A stretch of 64,000 nucleotides of DNA from an uncultured Candidatus Actinomarina sp. (GTDB lineage: Bacteria > Actinomycetota > Acidimicrobiia > Actinomarinales > Actinomarinaceae). The position numbers and the translations under genes are program-made. The notes beneath the pieces are model-generated. The model was not told where the DNA came from. It made no database searches and saw only the letters and a program-made list of their open reading frames with translations. Shown here in pieces: positions 45,941-55,484 of the stretch. Each line of letters opens with the position of its first letter. The first letter of the stretch is position 1. The DNA lies in NCBI GenBank assembly GCA_902619825.1, contig CACNFT010000002.1, positions 1 through 64,000 on the forward strand. Reading direction: 5' to 3'.

Positions 45941-47872
45941 ATGGTTGAAAGACACTCAGTAGAATTTACAGATAAAGATGAAGCTCAAAAACTTGAATTT
46001 TTTGAAGGGGATGTACATCTAGGCCATTATGATTTTCGTTTTGACTTTAATGATAAAAAGTTTTTTTCAATTTCAGCAGACGGTACCGTAAATCTTAGAA
46101 TCCACAGTGAGCCAAAGATAGCAAAGGTTTGGCTTCTAGTTGAGGATGATGACTTAAGACCATTAGAGCTTGAAATGTATGCTGAAACAGATAGATTTAA
46201 GTTTTGGAATTTAAATTTTAATTTTAGAACTACAGTCTCAAAGTTTAGTTTTGCAGCTCAAACAGAAGATGAGTTAAATATTTATTTTGGAACAAGTGGG
46301 GTAGCTAATTTTATTTCTCCTTCAGAAAAATGGATTTACAGCTCAGAGGACTTTCCTCGACACACCATTCCTGATTGGGTTTATGGAGGTGTCATGTATC
46401 AGATATTCCCTGAACGCTTTAGGAATGGAAATGATGAAATTACTCCTGAAAATGCTATTCCTTGGGAAAGTACTCCAACAAGATTAGATTTTCACGGTGG
46501 CGATCTTCACGGAGTTACAGAAAAAATAGATTATATTAAAGACTTAGGTGTAAATATAATTTATTTGAATCCTATATTTTTATCTTCAAGTACGCATAAA
46601 TATGATGCTTGGGATCATTTTAAAGTTGATGACACTTTTGGGGGTGATGAAGCATTAAAGGATCTTATCAAAGAAGCTCATAACAGAAATATGAAAGTTG
46701 TATTAGATTGCTCTTTAAATCATGTTCATCCAAGACATTTTGCCTTTCAAGATATTGTTGAAAAAGGTGAAAAATCAGAATATAAAGAGTGGTTTACTGT
46801 ATTTGATTATCCCGTTCGTTTTTTACATAGACCACACTTATACGCGAATACTTACAAAGTAGGATGGGATGGTAATGCTGAAGAATATAAAACATACCTT
46901 GAGAAGACCTTTAAAGAAACAAAAGTTCCAGTTGAAGTTGTTGATGATGATGGCCCAATTATAGAACCAACATTCAAAGCATGGTGGGGTGTCCCTGACA
47001 TGCCAAAAATAAACTTCAAAAATGATGGTGCTAGACAGTGGGCACTGGATGTTACAGAACATTGGATTAAAAATTTTGATATAGATGGTTGGCGAATGGA
47101 TGTTGCAAAAGAGTTAGATTTTTCATTTTGGAAAGACTTCAGAGATGTTGCCTATAGTGCAAAAAAAGATATATTGCTCATTTCAGAAATATTTGGAGAT
47201 ACTTCACAATGGCTTCAAGGAGAGAGATTTGATGGGACAATGAACTATTCCTTTAGAGAGACTATGACAGACTATTTTGCTACGAAAAGAATTGATAACA
47301 AAGAGTTCGCAAATTCTCTTGCTAACTTATATTCGATGTACTCTTTTGAGGCCCTATCCTCGTGTCAAAATCTACTTAGTTCACACGATGTAAAGAGATT
47401 CCTGAATCGTTGTGGAGCAAATACTGACGGCATGTTTGGAGCTGTATTTCTTCAGGCAACTTTCCCTGGTATAGCTGGAATTTACTATGGTGATGAAATT
47501 GGCCTAGGTGGAGCTGATGATCCGCAGAACAGAGAGCCATTCCCTTGGGAATCGGAAGATAAATGGAATAAAGACCTTTTAAAGTTTACAAGTGAGCTAA
47601 TGAGTATAAAAACAAGTCAACCGATTCTAAGATATGGCAACTTTGAAATGGTTACTTATGACGATAACTATGTCATATTCAGAAGAGTTTTAAACGATGA
47701 GTCACTTTTGTGTATCGTAAATAGGGATCTTAACAACAAAGACATAGAATTGAATACAAATGCTCATAGTGTCGACATAGTCTATGGTGATTGCAGTATT
47801 GAACTTGATTCAGGTAAATTGAAAATTACAGACATAGCAGATAATTTTGGACTCATAATTAAAGAGAGCTAA
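45941..47872 (+). CDS. GH13 alpha-glycosidase (neopullulanase / cyclomaltodextrinase type)
   Basis: A 643-residue alpha-amylase-family enzyme. An N-terminal beta-sandwich domain (about residues 1-125, CBM34-like) precedes the barrel, which starts at GGVMYQIFPERFRNG. Conserved regions: DCSLNHVHPRHFAF, nucleophile Asp in DGWRMDVAKEL, acid Glu in LLISEIFGD, and transition-state Asp in LLSSHDVKRFL. No signal peptide, so it acts inside on imported maltodextrins or similar sugars. The malQ gene diverges from the same spacer. Exact substrate unknown. Confidence 0.9.
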   Translation: MVERHSVEFTDKDEAQKLEFFEGDVHLGHYDFRFDFNDKKFFSISADGTVNLRIHSEPKIAKVWLLVEDDDLRPLELEMYAETDRFKFWNLNFNFRTTVSKFSFAAQTEDELNIYFGTSGVANFISPSEKWIYSSEDFPRHTIPDWVYGGVMYQIFPERFRNGNDEITPENAIPWESTPTRLDFHGGDLHGVTEKIDYIKDLGVNIIYLNPIFLSSSTHKYDAWDHFKVDDTFGGDEALKDLIKEAHNRNMKVVLDCSLNHVHPRHFAFQDIVEKGEKSEYKEWFTVFDYPVRFLHRPHLYANTYKVGWDGNAEEYKTYLEKTFKETKVPVEVVDDDGPIIEPTFKAWWGVPDMPKINFKNDGARQWALDVTEHWIKNFDIDGWRMDVAKELDFSFWKDFRDVAYSAKKDILLISEIFGDTSQWLQGERFDGTMNYSFRETMTDYFATKRIDNKEFANSLANLYSMYSFEALSSCQNLLSSHDVKRFLNRCGANTDGMFGAVFLQATFPGIAGIYYGDEIGLGGADDPQNREPFPWESEDKWNKDLLKFTSELMSIKTSQPILRYGNFEMVTYDDNYVIFRRVLNDESLLCIVNRDLNNKDIELNTNAHSVDIVYGDCSIELDSGKLKITDIADNFGLIIKES

Positions 47873-47909
47873 ATTTTTCTATCAATTAGAAATTTTTCTA
47901 ATTAAATCA

Positions 47910-47948
47910 TATAATTTAAATAGTTCATTTTGTGAATATACGTATATT
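47910..47948 (+). promoter_or_regulatory. -10 box and palindromic operator before the sugar-binding protein gene
   Basis: A perfect TATAAT stands at 47910-47915; transcription would start near 47922. At 47935-47948 is a perfect 14-bp palindrome AATATACGTATATT with a central CG, the form preferred by LacI-family repressors, between the start point and the ribosome site (GAAAGGA). A second inverted repeat AATTAGAAA-TT-TTTCTAATT lies at 47884-47903. Control by a LacI-type repressor is inferred; none is encoded here. Confidence 0.5.
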
Positions 47949-47962
47949 AAGAAAGGAAGTGT

Positions 47963-49264
47963 ATGAGTAATACAAAATTGCGATTTGGAGCAATTTTATT
48001 AATTCTTTCCCTGGTACTTGTTGCCTGTGGTGGTTCAACTGAAGAAACCGTTGAAGAACCAGCAACAGAAGAGGCACCAGAGGAAACACTTGCAGCCCCT
48101 GCTACAACTTCTCCACCACCGGAAAAGTTGTTGATTTGGGCTGAAGAAAAAGTTGCCGTTGCTTTAGAACCTCTCCTAGGTGCATATGAATCTGCAGCTG
48201 GGGTAGATGTTGAAGTGGTAATTTATGAATTTGGAGCAATAAAAGACGATCTTTCTACAGCAGGACCTGCTGGCGAAGGGCCGGACCTTTTTATTGGACC
48301 ACATGACATGGTCGGTGAAGTTGTGACTAATGGTCTTGTTTCACCAATTGATCTTGGTTCAATCCAATCAGATATTTTTGATGTTGGTATCTCAGCATTT
48401 AGTGTTGGTGGAGAAGTTTATGGTTTTCCATACGCAACTGAAGCTATAGCAATGTTTTACAATTCAGATTTAGTCGATGGTGTTCCATCAACATGGGAAG
48501 AAGTGAAGGCAGCATGTGACGCTGCAGGTACTGAACTCTGTGTTGCAGCACCAGGTGGTGGTGGAGGCGGAGACGCTTACCACAATATCCCATTCGTTCA
48601 ATCTGACGGTGGATATATTTTTAAATTTGACGGAGGTTTTGACCCTTCAGATGTTGGATTAGACAATGCGAGCGCATTAGCTTCTGCAGAGTTTCTTGAT
48701 TCATTAGTTAAAAATGGAACGGTTGCTTCTACAGACTATGGTGGCTCTATGTCTGCCTTCCAAGAAGAAAAATCTTTATTTTGGATGACTGGACCTTGGG
48801 CTAGAAATGATGCTGCTGCTGTTAATTATGGTGTTGGGTTAATTCCAACATTTGATGGCAATGCTGCAACTCCATTCGTTGGAGTCAGAGGCATGTTTAT
48901 ATCAGCCTTTAGTGAAAATAAAGTTTTAGCGCAAAGCTTTATACTTGACTTTTTTTCTACTGTTGATGTTCAAGCAGCTATGTATGCAGAAGATCCAAGA
49001 CTACCTGCAACAAAATCATTGTTTGCAATAGTTGAAAATGAAGATCCAATTGCAGCACAATTTGCAGCAAGTGCATCAAATGGAATCCCAATGCCTAACA
49101 TTCCAGAAATGGGAAGCGTTTGGGGACCAGTTGGAGACGCTCTTTTAATTATTAGAGATCAAAATTATGGCACTAATGAAGATACAGGTGTAACTGTTGA
49201 TTCTGCTTCTGACGCTATGAAATTAGCAGCTCAGCAAGTAAGAGATGCCATTGCTGGCGGATAA
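47963..49264 (+). CDS. ABC sugar importer, substrate-binding lipoprotein
   Basis: A 433-residue family 1 solute-binding protein, most like MalE (maltose/maltodextrin). Signal peptide with lipobox LVAC (Cys at about 22) is followed by an acidic, Pro-Thr-Ala-rich linker typical of lipid-anchored binding proteins, then LLIWAEEKVAVALEPLLGAY and the GPDLFIGPHDMVGEVV segment. The W/Y residues for sugar stacking are plausible (WMTGPWARND). First gene of the importer set; a terminator follows it, which would keep its level above that of the permeases. Confidence 0.88.
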   Translation: MSNTKLRFGAILLILSLVLVACGGSTEETVEEPATEEAPEETLAAPATTSPPPEKLLIWAEEKVAVALEPLLGAYESAAGVDVEVVIYEFGAIKDDLSTAGPAGEGPDLFIGPHDMVGEVVTNGLVSPIDLGSIQSDIFDVGISAFSVGGEVYGFPYATEAIAMFYNSDLVDGVPSTWEEVKAACDAAGTELCVAAPGGGGGGDAYHNIPFVQSDGGYIFKFDGGFDPSDVGLDNASALASAEFLDSLVKNGTVASTDYGGSMSAFQEEKSLFWMTGPWARNDAAAVNYGVGLIPTFDGNAATPFVGVRGMFISAFSENKVLAQSFILDFFSTVDVQAAMYAEDPRLPATKSLFAIVENEDPIAAQFAASASNGIPMPNIPEMGSVWGPVGDALLIIRDQNYGTNEDTGVTVDSASDAMKLAAQQVRDAIAGG

Positions 49265-49282
49265 TTTATAAAATTATTATTT

Positions 49283-49315
49283 AAATCGGGGCTCTAGAAG
49301 AGCCCCGATTTTTTT
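49283..49315 (+). terminator. rho-independent terminator between binding protein and permease genes
   Basis: AAATCGGGGCTCT (49283-49295) pairs with AGAGCCCCGATTT (from 49299) over a 3-base loop and runs into seven T residues. This is the strongest intrinsic terminator in the window. It lies inside the gene set, 18 bp after the binding protein stop. Confidence 0.92.
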
Positions 49316-49334
49316 GTGATATATTTATATATAG

Positions 49335-50927
49335 ATGAAAACTTCGACAATTTTGAAGTATATTTTACTCGGCATTTTCAATGCTTTAATGTTTTATGTT
49401 GTTCCCTTAGCAATAACTTATGAATCTTGGTTTCTTCTGTTAATCATTGGTATTATCACTTTCCTAATCAACATTACTTATATAACAAATAGATTAAAAC
49501 CTTTAAAGTGGATTACTCCTGGATTTATATTTCTGATTTCTTTTGTTTTATTTCCTGCTGGATACAATTTTTATGTTTCATTTACAAACTGGCAAACTGG
49601 TCATATATTAACTAAAACTCAAGTCATAGAACGTCTAGAGGATTTAACTTATTCCACAGATGAGCAAAAGGGAGTTGAGTTTGATTTATATGTTATGCAA
49701 GATTCAAATTTAGATTATTTCTTTCTTGCAGACTTTGATCAAGACAATTTATTGTTTGGAAAAGCAGTTACTTCAGATCAATTTGAAGATATTGAATATG
49801 CGACTCATGAACCTTCTTTTAAAGATTCAAACAACAATATTACTATTCCTGAATCACTTTATTTATTATCGGGTAAAGAACAAATTGCAAACTCCAGTAC
49901 ATTACAAGATCTTTCAATATTAATTGATAAAAATACAAGAATTAAACTTTACAATATCTCTGTCTTTGGTGCTTCAAGCGGAAGAATATTTTCATCACAG
50001 CAAAAATACACATACGATCAAGATTCTGAAATTTTATATGACAACAGAAAAAATGTTGCCTGTACTCTTGGAGACCGTGGAAATTTTGTTTGTGGTGGTG
50101 AATTGGTAGATCCAGGTTGGAGAATTAATGTTGGTACAGAAAATTATCATAGAATTATTAATGATGATCGATTTAGAGGCCCTTTAAGTACAGTCACAGA
50201 ATGGACTTTCCAATTTGCTTTTCTCTCGGTTGTCCTTGCATTTATTGTTGGTCTTCTTTTGGCGACAACACTTAATAATGAAAAAGTTAGATTTCAAAAA
50301 ATTTATAGATCTATATATATAATTCCTTATGCAATACCTGCCTTTATTTCAATACTCGTTTTTAGGGGATTACTAAATCCAGATTTTGGGCTTGTAAATG
50401 ATTGGCTTGATCCTTTTTACCAATTATTTAATATTGAACCAATTAGATGGTTCAGAACGGAAGGAAGTTCCAAAGCAGCAGTTTTATTGGTCAACACTTG
50501 GCTTGGGTTTCCTTATATGTTTTTAATTGTTACAGGTGCGTTGCAGTCAATTCCAAATGAATTAATTGAAGCTTCTAAGGTTGATGGTGCTACTCCCAGA
50601 CAATCTTTTTTTAAGATAACTTTTCCATTATTGTTAGTGTCAATATCGCCACTTTTAATAGGAGCGTTTGCTTATAATTTTAATAATTTCACTCTAATAT
50701 TTTTGCTTACAGGAGGAGGACCTCCTATTGTCGGAGCCGACGTTTCCGTTGGATACACTGATATACTTATTTCTTTTACATATAATTTAGCTGTATCTGG
50801 TGGCAGGGGTGTGCAGTTCGGTCTTGCTGCTGCTGTAACAACAATAATATTTTTTCTTGTACTAATTATTTCAGCTATTTCATTTAGATACTCAAAAAGA
50901 TTAGAGCGTGTTTATGGAAATATATAA
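49335..50927 (+). CDS. malF: ABC sugar importer, MalF-type permease
   Basis: A 530-residue permease. Three hydrophobic segments at the N-terminus are followed by a long soluble loop (about residues 85-285), the size of the MalF P2 loop, then the BPD_transp_1 domain with five to six helices. The EAA loop reads ELIEASKVDGATPRQSFFKI. The large loop sets it apart from ThuF- or LacF-like permeases (about 300 aa). A TATATT box at 49320-49325, after the terminator, may give it its own leaderless promoter. Confidence 0.88.
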   Translation: MKTSTILKYILLGIFNALMFYVVPLAITYESWFLLLIIGIITFLINITYITNRLKPLKWITPGFIFLISFVLFPAGYNFYVSFTNWQTGHILTKTQVIERLEDLTYSTDEQKGVEFDLYVMQDSNLDYFFLADFDQDNLLFGKAVTSDQFEDIEYATHEPSFKDSNNNITIPESLYLLSGKEQIANSSTLQDLSILIDKNTRIKLYNISVFGASSGRIFSSQQKYTYDQDSEILYDNRKNVACTLGDRGNFVCGGELVDPGWRINVGTENYHRIINDDRFRGPLSTVTEWTFQFAFLSVVLAFIVGLLLATTLNNEKVRFQKIYRSIYIIPYAIPAFISILVFRGLLNPDFGLVNDWLDPFYQLFNIEPIRWFRTEGSSKAAVLLVNTWLGFPYMFLIVTGALQSIPNELIEASKVDGATPRQSFFKITFPLLLVSISPLLIGAFAYNFNNFTLIFLLTGGGPPIVGADVSVGYTDILISFTYNLAVSGGRGVQFGLAAAVTTIIFFLVLIISAISFRYSKRLERVYGNI

Positions 50928-51780
50928 ATTATCAACTTGGTTAAAAGAATATGGATGGAGACATTTAGTTGGTTTAACTTTCGTAGTATTTTCAATGTAT
51001 CCAATACTATATGTAGTAGCTAATTCTTTTGCAGATTTTCCAAATTTGGAAAACTCTAAACTAATTCCAGATAGTTTTACTTTGAAGCATTTTCAATCCT
51101 TGTATGGAGATCCACTTGTTCCATACTTTAAGTGGCTTTTTAATACATATAAAATTGCTTCATTAGCTGGTTTTTTTAATGTTCTTTTAGGTACCTTTGC
51201 GGGCTATGCATTTGCCAGATTAAAATTTAGAGGCCGTAGAGTAGGCCTAATTACTCTTGTACTTATTCAAATGTTTCCAGCATTTCTTGCATTTGTCGCA
51301 ATTTATTTACTATTTTTTCAAATTAGCGATATTGCTCCCTTTATGGGCTTAGGAACTCATTTTGGACTTATTTGTGTTTATCTTGGTGGATCAATAGGTT
51401 TTAATTCATGGTTGATAAAAGGGTTTATGGATACAATTCCTGAATCATTAGATGAAGCAGCAAAGGTTGATGGTGCTTCCGATTCGCAAATATTTTTCAG
51501 AATTGTTGCACCATTAGCAAGACCAATCATAGTTGTTCTATTTGTTCTCACGTTTATAGGTATATATTCAGACTATATACTTGCTGCTGTATTTCTTAAG
51601 GATACTAATTTATACACCGTAGCATTAGGAATTAATGTCGTCTTTACGGATGATTTCAGTAATGAGTGGGGAAGTATTGCCGCAGCTTCTGTAATAGCAG
51701 CTACTCCAATAGCTGTATTATTTCTTTTTTTCCAAAAGCAAATAACTGGAGGTCTTACTGCAGGATCAATAAAAGGATGA
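50914..51780 (+). CDS. malG: ABC sugar importer, MalG-type permease
   Basis: A 288-residue permease with six hydrophobic segments; EAA loop ESLDEAAKVDGASDSQIFFR. It ends ITGGLTAGSIKG, as MalG proteins do. The start overlaps malF by 14 bp; I prefer ATG 50914, though GTG 50908 is possible. The next gene overlaps by 4 bp (ATGA). The ATPase subunit MalK/MsmX is not encoded here, so a shared ATPase from elsewhere must drive the importer. Confidence 0.9.
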   Translation: MEIYKLSTWLKEYGWRHLVGLTFVVFSMYPILYVVANSFADFPNLENSKLIPDSFTLKHFQSLYGDPLVPYFKWLFNTYKIASLAGFFNVLLGTFAGYAFARLKFRGRRVGLITLVLIQMFPAFLAFVAIYLLFFQISDIAPFMGLGTHFGLICVYLGGSIGFNSWLIKGFMDTIPESLDEAAKVDGASDSQIFFRIVAPLARPIIVVLFVLTFIGIYSDYILAAVFLKDTNLYTVALGINVVFTDDFSNEWGSIAAASVIAATPIAVLFLFFQKQITGGLTAGSIKG

Positions 51781-52445
51781 CAAAAAAAGCACTTTTTATT
51801 TCTGGTGGCTGGGATGGGCATGAACCTGTAGAAACTTCGGAATTTATAAGCGAACAGATAAAAGTATTCAATATTCAGAGCAATATAGTTAATGACCTTG
51901 ATGTTATGACAGATCTTGAGTATTTAAAAAGTTTTGATGTAATACTTCCTGTTTGGACGATGGGGCAAATAGATGATAACAATTGGGAAATTAAAAATTC
52001 AAAAATTGGAAATTTACAAGAAGCAATTCATTCTGGTGTCGGACTTGCCGGTTGGCACGGAGGTATGACTGATGCATTTAGAGATAATACAAACTATCAA
52101 TTTCTTGTAGGAAGTCAGTTTGTTTGTCACCCAGGCAATTTTGTTGATTATGAAGTGAATATAATTGATAAAAATCATGAGATAGTAGACGGAATAAGGG
52201 ATTTTAAAGTCTTTTCTGAACAGTACTTCCTTCATATCGATCCATCAATAAATATCATTGCTTCAACAAAATTTACCAAAGAATATCATCAGTGGATCGA
52301 TGGTGTAGAGATGCCCGTAGCTTATACAAAAACATGGGGAAATGGGAAAATATTTCATTGCTCTATCGGGCATTATTTAAAAGATTTCGAAAATGAAAAT
52401 GTTGTAAAGTTACTAATTCAGGGCATAAATTGGACTACACAATAA
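51777..52445 (+). CDS. thuA: ThuA-like domain protein
   Basis: A 222-residue class I glutamine-amidotransferase-like fold protein. LFISGGWDGHEPVETSEF at the start, GVGLAGWHGGMTDAFRDNTN and YQFLVGSQFVCHPG are the ThuA signature. ThuA and ThuB of Sinorhizobium take part in trehalose and related disaccharide use; the biochemistry suggests 3-keto sugar chemistry together with a ThuB dehydrogenase. It is coupled to malG (ATGA) and the ThuB-like gene begins one base after its stop. Confidence 0.88.
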   Translation: MTKKALFISGGWDGHEPVETSEFISEQIKVFNIQSNIVNDLDVMTDLEYLKSFDVILPVWTMGQIDDNNWEIKNSKIGNLQEAIHSGVGLAGWHGGMTDAFRDNTNYQFLVGSQFVCHPGNFVDYEVNIIDKNHEIVDGIRDFKVFSEQYFLHIDPSINIIASTKFTKEYHQWIDGVEMPVAYTKTWGNGKIFHCSIGHYLKDFENENVVKLLIQGINWTTQ

Positions 52446-52446
52446 C

Positions 52447-53493
52447 ATGAATATCGGAATTATTGGATGTGGTGCAATTTCTAGTCAATATATGATTGGT
52501 CTAAAAGAAAATAAAACAAAAATCAATGTAATAGCTTGTGCTGATAAAGATAAAAATAAATCCGAATCTTTTGCTGAAGAATATAATATAAATCCGTTAT
52601 CTGTTGAGGCATTGCTCAACGATAAAGATATAGACATTATAATCAACTTAACTCCTCCTTCATCGCACTTTGACATATCTTTGAAATCATTAGAAAATGG
52701 TAAGCATGTTTTTTCTGAAAAGCCGGTTTCCTTGACAATTGAAGAAGGAAAAAAACTATATTCTACAATGAAAAAAAATAATGTTTATTTATTTTCTGCA
52801 CCAGACACATATCTTGGTCCAGCATTCAAGGAAGCTCAACAAATAATATCTTCAAATAAAATCGGAAAAATTATTGGAGGCTCTGCTAGTTTTACAAGTC
52901 ATGGAGTTGAAGGTTGGCATCCTGATCCAAATTTTTATTATAAACGTGGAGGAGGTCCATTATTTGATATGGGGCCATATTATTTAACATCTTTAATCAA
53001 GATATTTGGAAATGTAGAGAAGGTGATATCTTATTCACAAAAAACATTCGACAAACGTAAAGTTGAAAATCCAGATGTTGACTACAGCGAGATTAAGGTA
53101 GATATTGATACACATTATTTTGCTTTATTAAAGTTTGAGACTGATATTGTTGTAGATTTTCAAGTAAGTTTTGATGTGTGGAAACCATATGATCCTAAAT
53201 TAGAAATATATGGTGAAAACTCTTCTTTAAAACTTGCGGACCCTAACAATTATGATGGTGAAATTTCAATATTTAATAAGGATACTTATGAATGGGAAAG
53301 TATTTATAAACCTGTTGATAATGAAAATAATTACTATAGAGGACTTGGTGTAGTTGAAATGGTTAAAAGCATAACTAAAAATAATATTTCGAGAGAAAAT
53401 GTAAATTTACCCTTTCATGTATTAGATGTAATGTGCACATTAGATTCTTATCAAAATAATGGTGTTTGGGCTAATGTTGAACAACAATTTTAG
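52447..53493 (+). CDS. thuB: Gfo/Idh/MocA-family oxidoreductase (ThuB-like)
   Basis: A 348-residue NAD(P)-dependent sugar dehydrogenase. Rossmann start IGIIGCGAISSQYMIGL, the family-defining EKP in GKHVFSEKPVSLTIEEG, and a C-terminal alpha/beta domain with GGGPLFDMGPYYLTSLIKIF. By its position right after thuA in an E-F-G-A-B order it is the ThuB equivalent, probably oxidising C3 of an imported disaccharide. Family members act on many sugars and polyols, so this depends on context. Confidence 0.85.
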   Translation: MNIGIIGCGAISSQYMIGLKENKTKINVIACADKDKNKSESFAEEYNINPLSVEALLNDKDIDIIINLTPPSSHFDISLKSLENGKHVFSEKPVSLTIEEGKKLYSTMKKNNVYLFSAPDTYLGPAFKEAQQIISSNKIGKIIGGSASFTSHGVEGWHPDPNFYYKRGGGPLFDMGPYYLTSLIKIFGNVEKVISYSQKTFDKRKVENPDVDYSEIKVDIDTHYFALLKFETDIVVDFQVSFDVWKPYDPKLEIYGENSSLKLADPNNYDGEISIFNKDTYEWESIYKPVDNENNYYRGLGVVEMVKSITKNNISRENVNLPFHVLDVMCTLDSYQNNGVWANVEQQF

Positions 53494-53553
53494 ATATAGA
53501 TTAGAGAATTTTTAATTTGATTATTAAAATTTATATAAAAAGAGCGGAGTGAT

Positions 53554-55482
53554 ATGACAAATATTCATGAATTCATGAAAAACAGGGAATCTTCAGTTAC
53601 AAGCGTTGTAGATGGAAAAACAATAATTGACTTTTTTAATCAGAATGCTGATGATTATCCTGATTATCCAGCATTAAATACCCCAATTAATGATGAATAT
53701 TCTGGTTGGAACTCAACTTCATGGTCTGAATATAGGGAGATGGTCCATAATTTAGCGTCCGGCCTCATTGATATTGGTTTTAGTGCAGGTGAAAATGGAT
53801 TTATTGTTAGTGACAATACAAAAGAACATTTCATATCTGATCTCGCAATTATGCATGCAGGAGGAACACCTTCAACTATATATAAACAACTTAAATCTGG
53901 GCAGATAGAGTATATTGCTAATTTACTTGATGCGAAGATAGCATTTGTTGGAAATGCCGAATTGTTTGATGAAGTTAATGAAGCAAAAAAGAATTCTCCA
54001 AACTTGAAGTACTTGATAATGATAGAAGATTTCGAAGACTATAAAGATCTCGATTATGTTTTAAGTTTTTCGGATTTAATTCAAAAAGGTAAGGATATTA
54101 ATTCTACAGATAGATCGAAACTTGATGAAGCAATTTCATCCGTCAGCCCTGATTCTTTGGCTTGTTTGATATTTACTTCAGGAACAACTGGAAATCCAAA
54201 GGGTGTGATGATAACTCACGAAAACGTATTGTGGACTGCTCAAAGTCTCTTTGCCGAAACAGTACAGCTTTCAACTAATCCAAGAATTGTATCCTATTTG
54301 CCTATGGCTCATATAGCTGCGAGACTTGGTGACCACTACCAGTCAATTTATAGAAGAGGTCAGATATTTCCAGTTCCAGTGTTAGAAGATATGGCAAAAG
54401 CATTACCTACAATTAAACCCTCTATCTTTTTAGCTGTACCTAGAGTTTGGGAAAGATTTCAATCTGGTCTACTAAACAAAATTAATGAATCTGATAAAAA
54501 AGATCTTGCGCTAAAAGCAATTGATAACGGTCTAGAAAGAGTTGAATATGAGCAAAGAGGTGAAACACCTCCTCTTGGAGTAAGAATTAAAGATGCAGTA
54601 TTCAAAAGACTTGTATTTGAGAGATCTTTCAAAGAGGGTTTGGGATTAAGTAATACTGAAATATTTGCAACTGCTGCAGCACCAATGAACCCAGAGGTTC
54701 ATAAGTGGTTTCATGCAATACATATTGATGTTACAGAAATCTATGGAATGACAGAAGACACAGGTCCTGCAACAATAGGCATTCCAAATCATGCCATTAA
54801 TTATGTTGAGAGTATGTTTAAGTCTAATAATGTCCCTATTCCCGAGGTATTAAATCCAATCGGAAAGGTTGGAATACCCCTTGCAGGTACTGAAGTAAAA
54901 GTCCTTGATGATGGTGAACTTTGTATAAAGGGTAAACATGTTGCTAAAGGGTATTACAAACTTGATGATGAGACAAAAGAAACTTTTGATTCAGATGGAT
55001 GGTTACACACCGGTGATCTTGCAGAAATCGATGATAATGGATATGTGAAAATCGTTGGAAGAAAAAAAGAAATACTTATAACATCAGGTGGAAAAAATAT
55101 AGCACCTGTTGAAATTGAAGATCATGTAAAGCCTCATACACTTGTAGGTCAAATTTGTATTGTTGGAGATGGTAAAAAATTCTTATCAGCATTAATTGTT
55201 CTTGATGGCGATGGTGGTGCTGAAAAATGGGCAGAAGAAAATGGAGTTGAATATAACATTAGTGATATGTCAAAAAATTCTAAAGTTATCGATGCAATAC
55301 AAGAACAGATTGATGAAGCAAATTCCAAAGTTGCTAGAGTTCAGCAAATAAAGAAGTTTATACTTCTTGAAAATGAATGGACAGACTCAAGTGGTGAATT
55401 AACACCAACTTTGAAATTAAAAAGAAATGTTATTGCTGAGAGATATAAAAACGAAATTGAATCAATGTACGAGGAGGCTTAA
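53554..55482 (+). CDS. long-chain acyl-CoA synthetase (AMP-forming)
   Basis: A 642-residue adenylate-forming ligase of the FadD15-like type. ATP motif LIFTSGTTGNPKGVMITHEN, the ATEIYGMTED-like segment VTEIYGMTEDTGPATIG, SDGWLHTGDLAEIDDNGYVKI and the catalytic lysine region near LTPTLKLKRNVIAERY. It activates free fatty acids for oxidation or lipid synthesis. A good GAGCGGAG ribosome site precedes it. Two further beta-oxidation genes follow closely. Confidence 0.92.
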   Translation: MTNIHEFMKNRESSVTSVVDGKTIIDFFNQNADDYPDYPALNTPINDEYSGWNSTSWSEYREMVHNLASGLIDIGFSAGENGFIVSDNTKEHFISDLAIMHAGGTPSTIYKQLKSGQIEYIANLLDAKIAFVGNAELFDEVNEAKKNSPNLKYLIMIEDFEDYKDLDYVLSFSDLIQKGKDINSTDRSKLDEAISSVSPDSLACLIFTSGTTGNPKGVMITHENVLWTAQSLFAETVQLSTNPRIVSYLPMAHIAARLGDHYQSIYRRGQIFPVPVLEDMAKALPTIKPSIFLAVPRVWERFQSGLLNKINESDKKDLALKAIDNGLERVEYEQRGETPPLGVRIKDAVFKRLVFERSFKEGLGLSNTEIFATAAAPMNPEVHKWFHAIHIDVTEIYGMTEDTGPATIGIPNHAINYVESMFKSNNVPIPEVLNPIGKVGIPLAGTEVKVLDDGELCIKGKHVAKGYYKLDDETKETFDSDGWLHTGDLAEIDDNGYVKIVGRKKEILITSGGKNIAPVEIEDHVKPHTLVGQICIVGDGKKFLSALIVLDGDGGAEKWAEENGVEYNISDMSKNSKVIDAIQEQIDEANSKVARVQQIKKFILLENEWTDSSGELTPTLKLKRNVIAERYKNEIESMYEEA

Positions 55483-55484
55483 AT

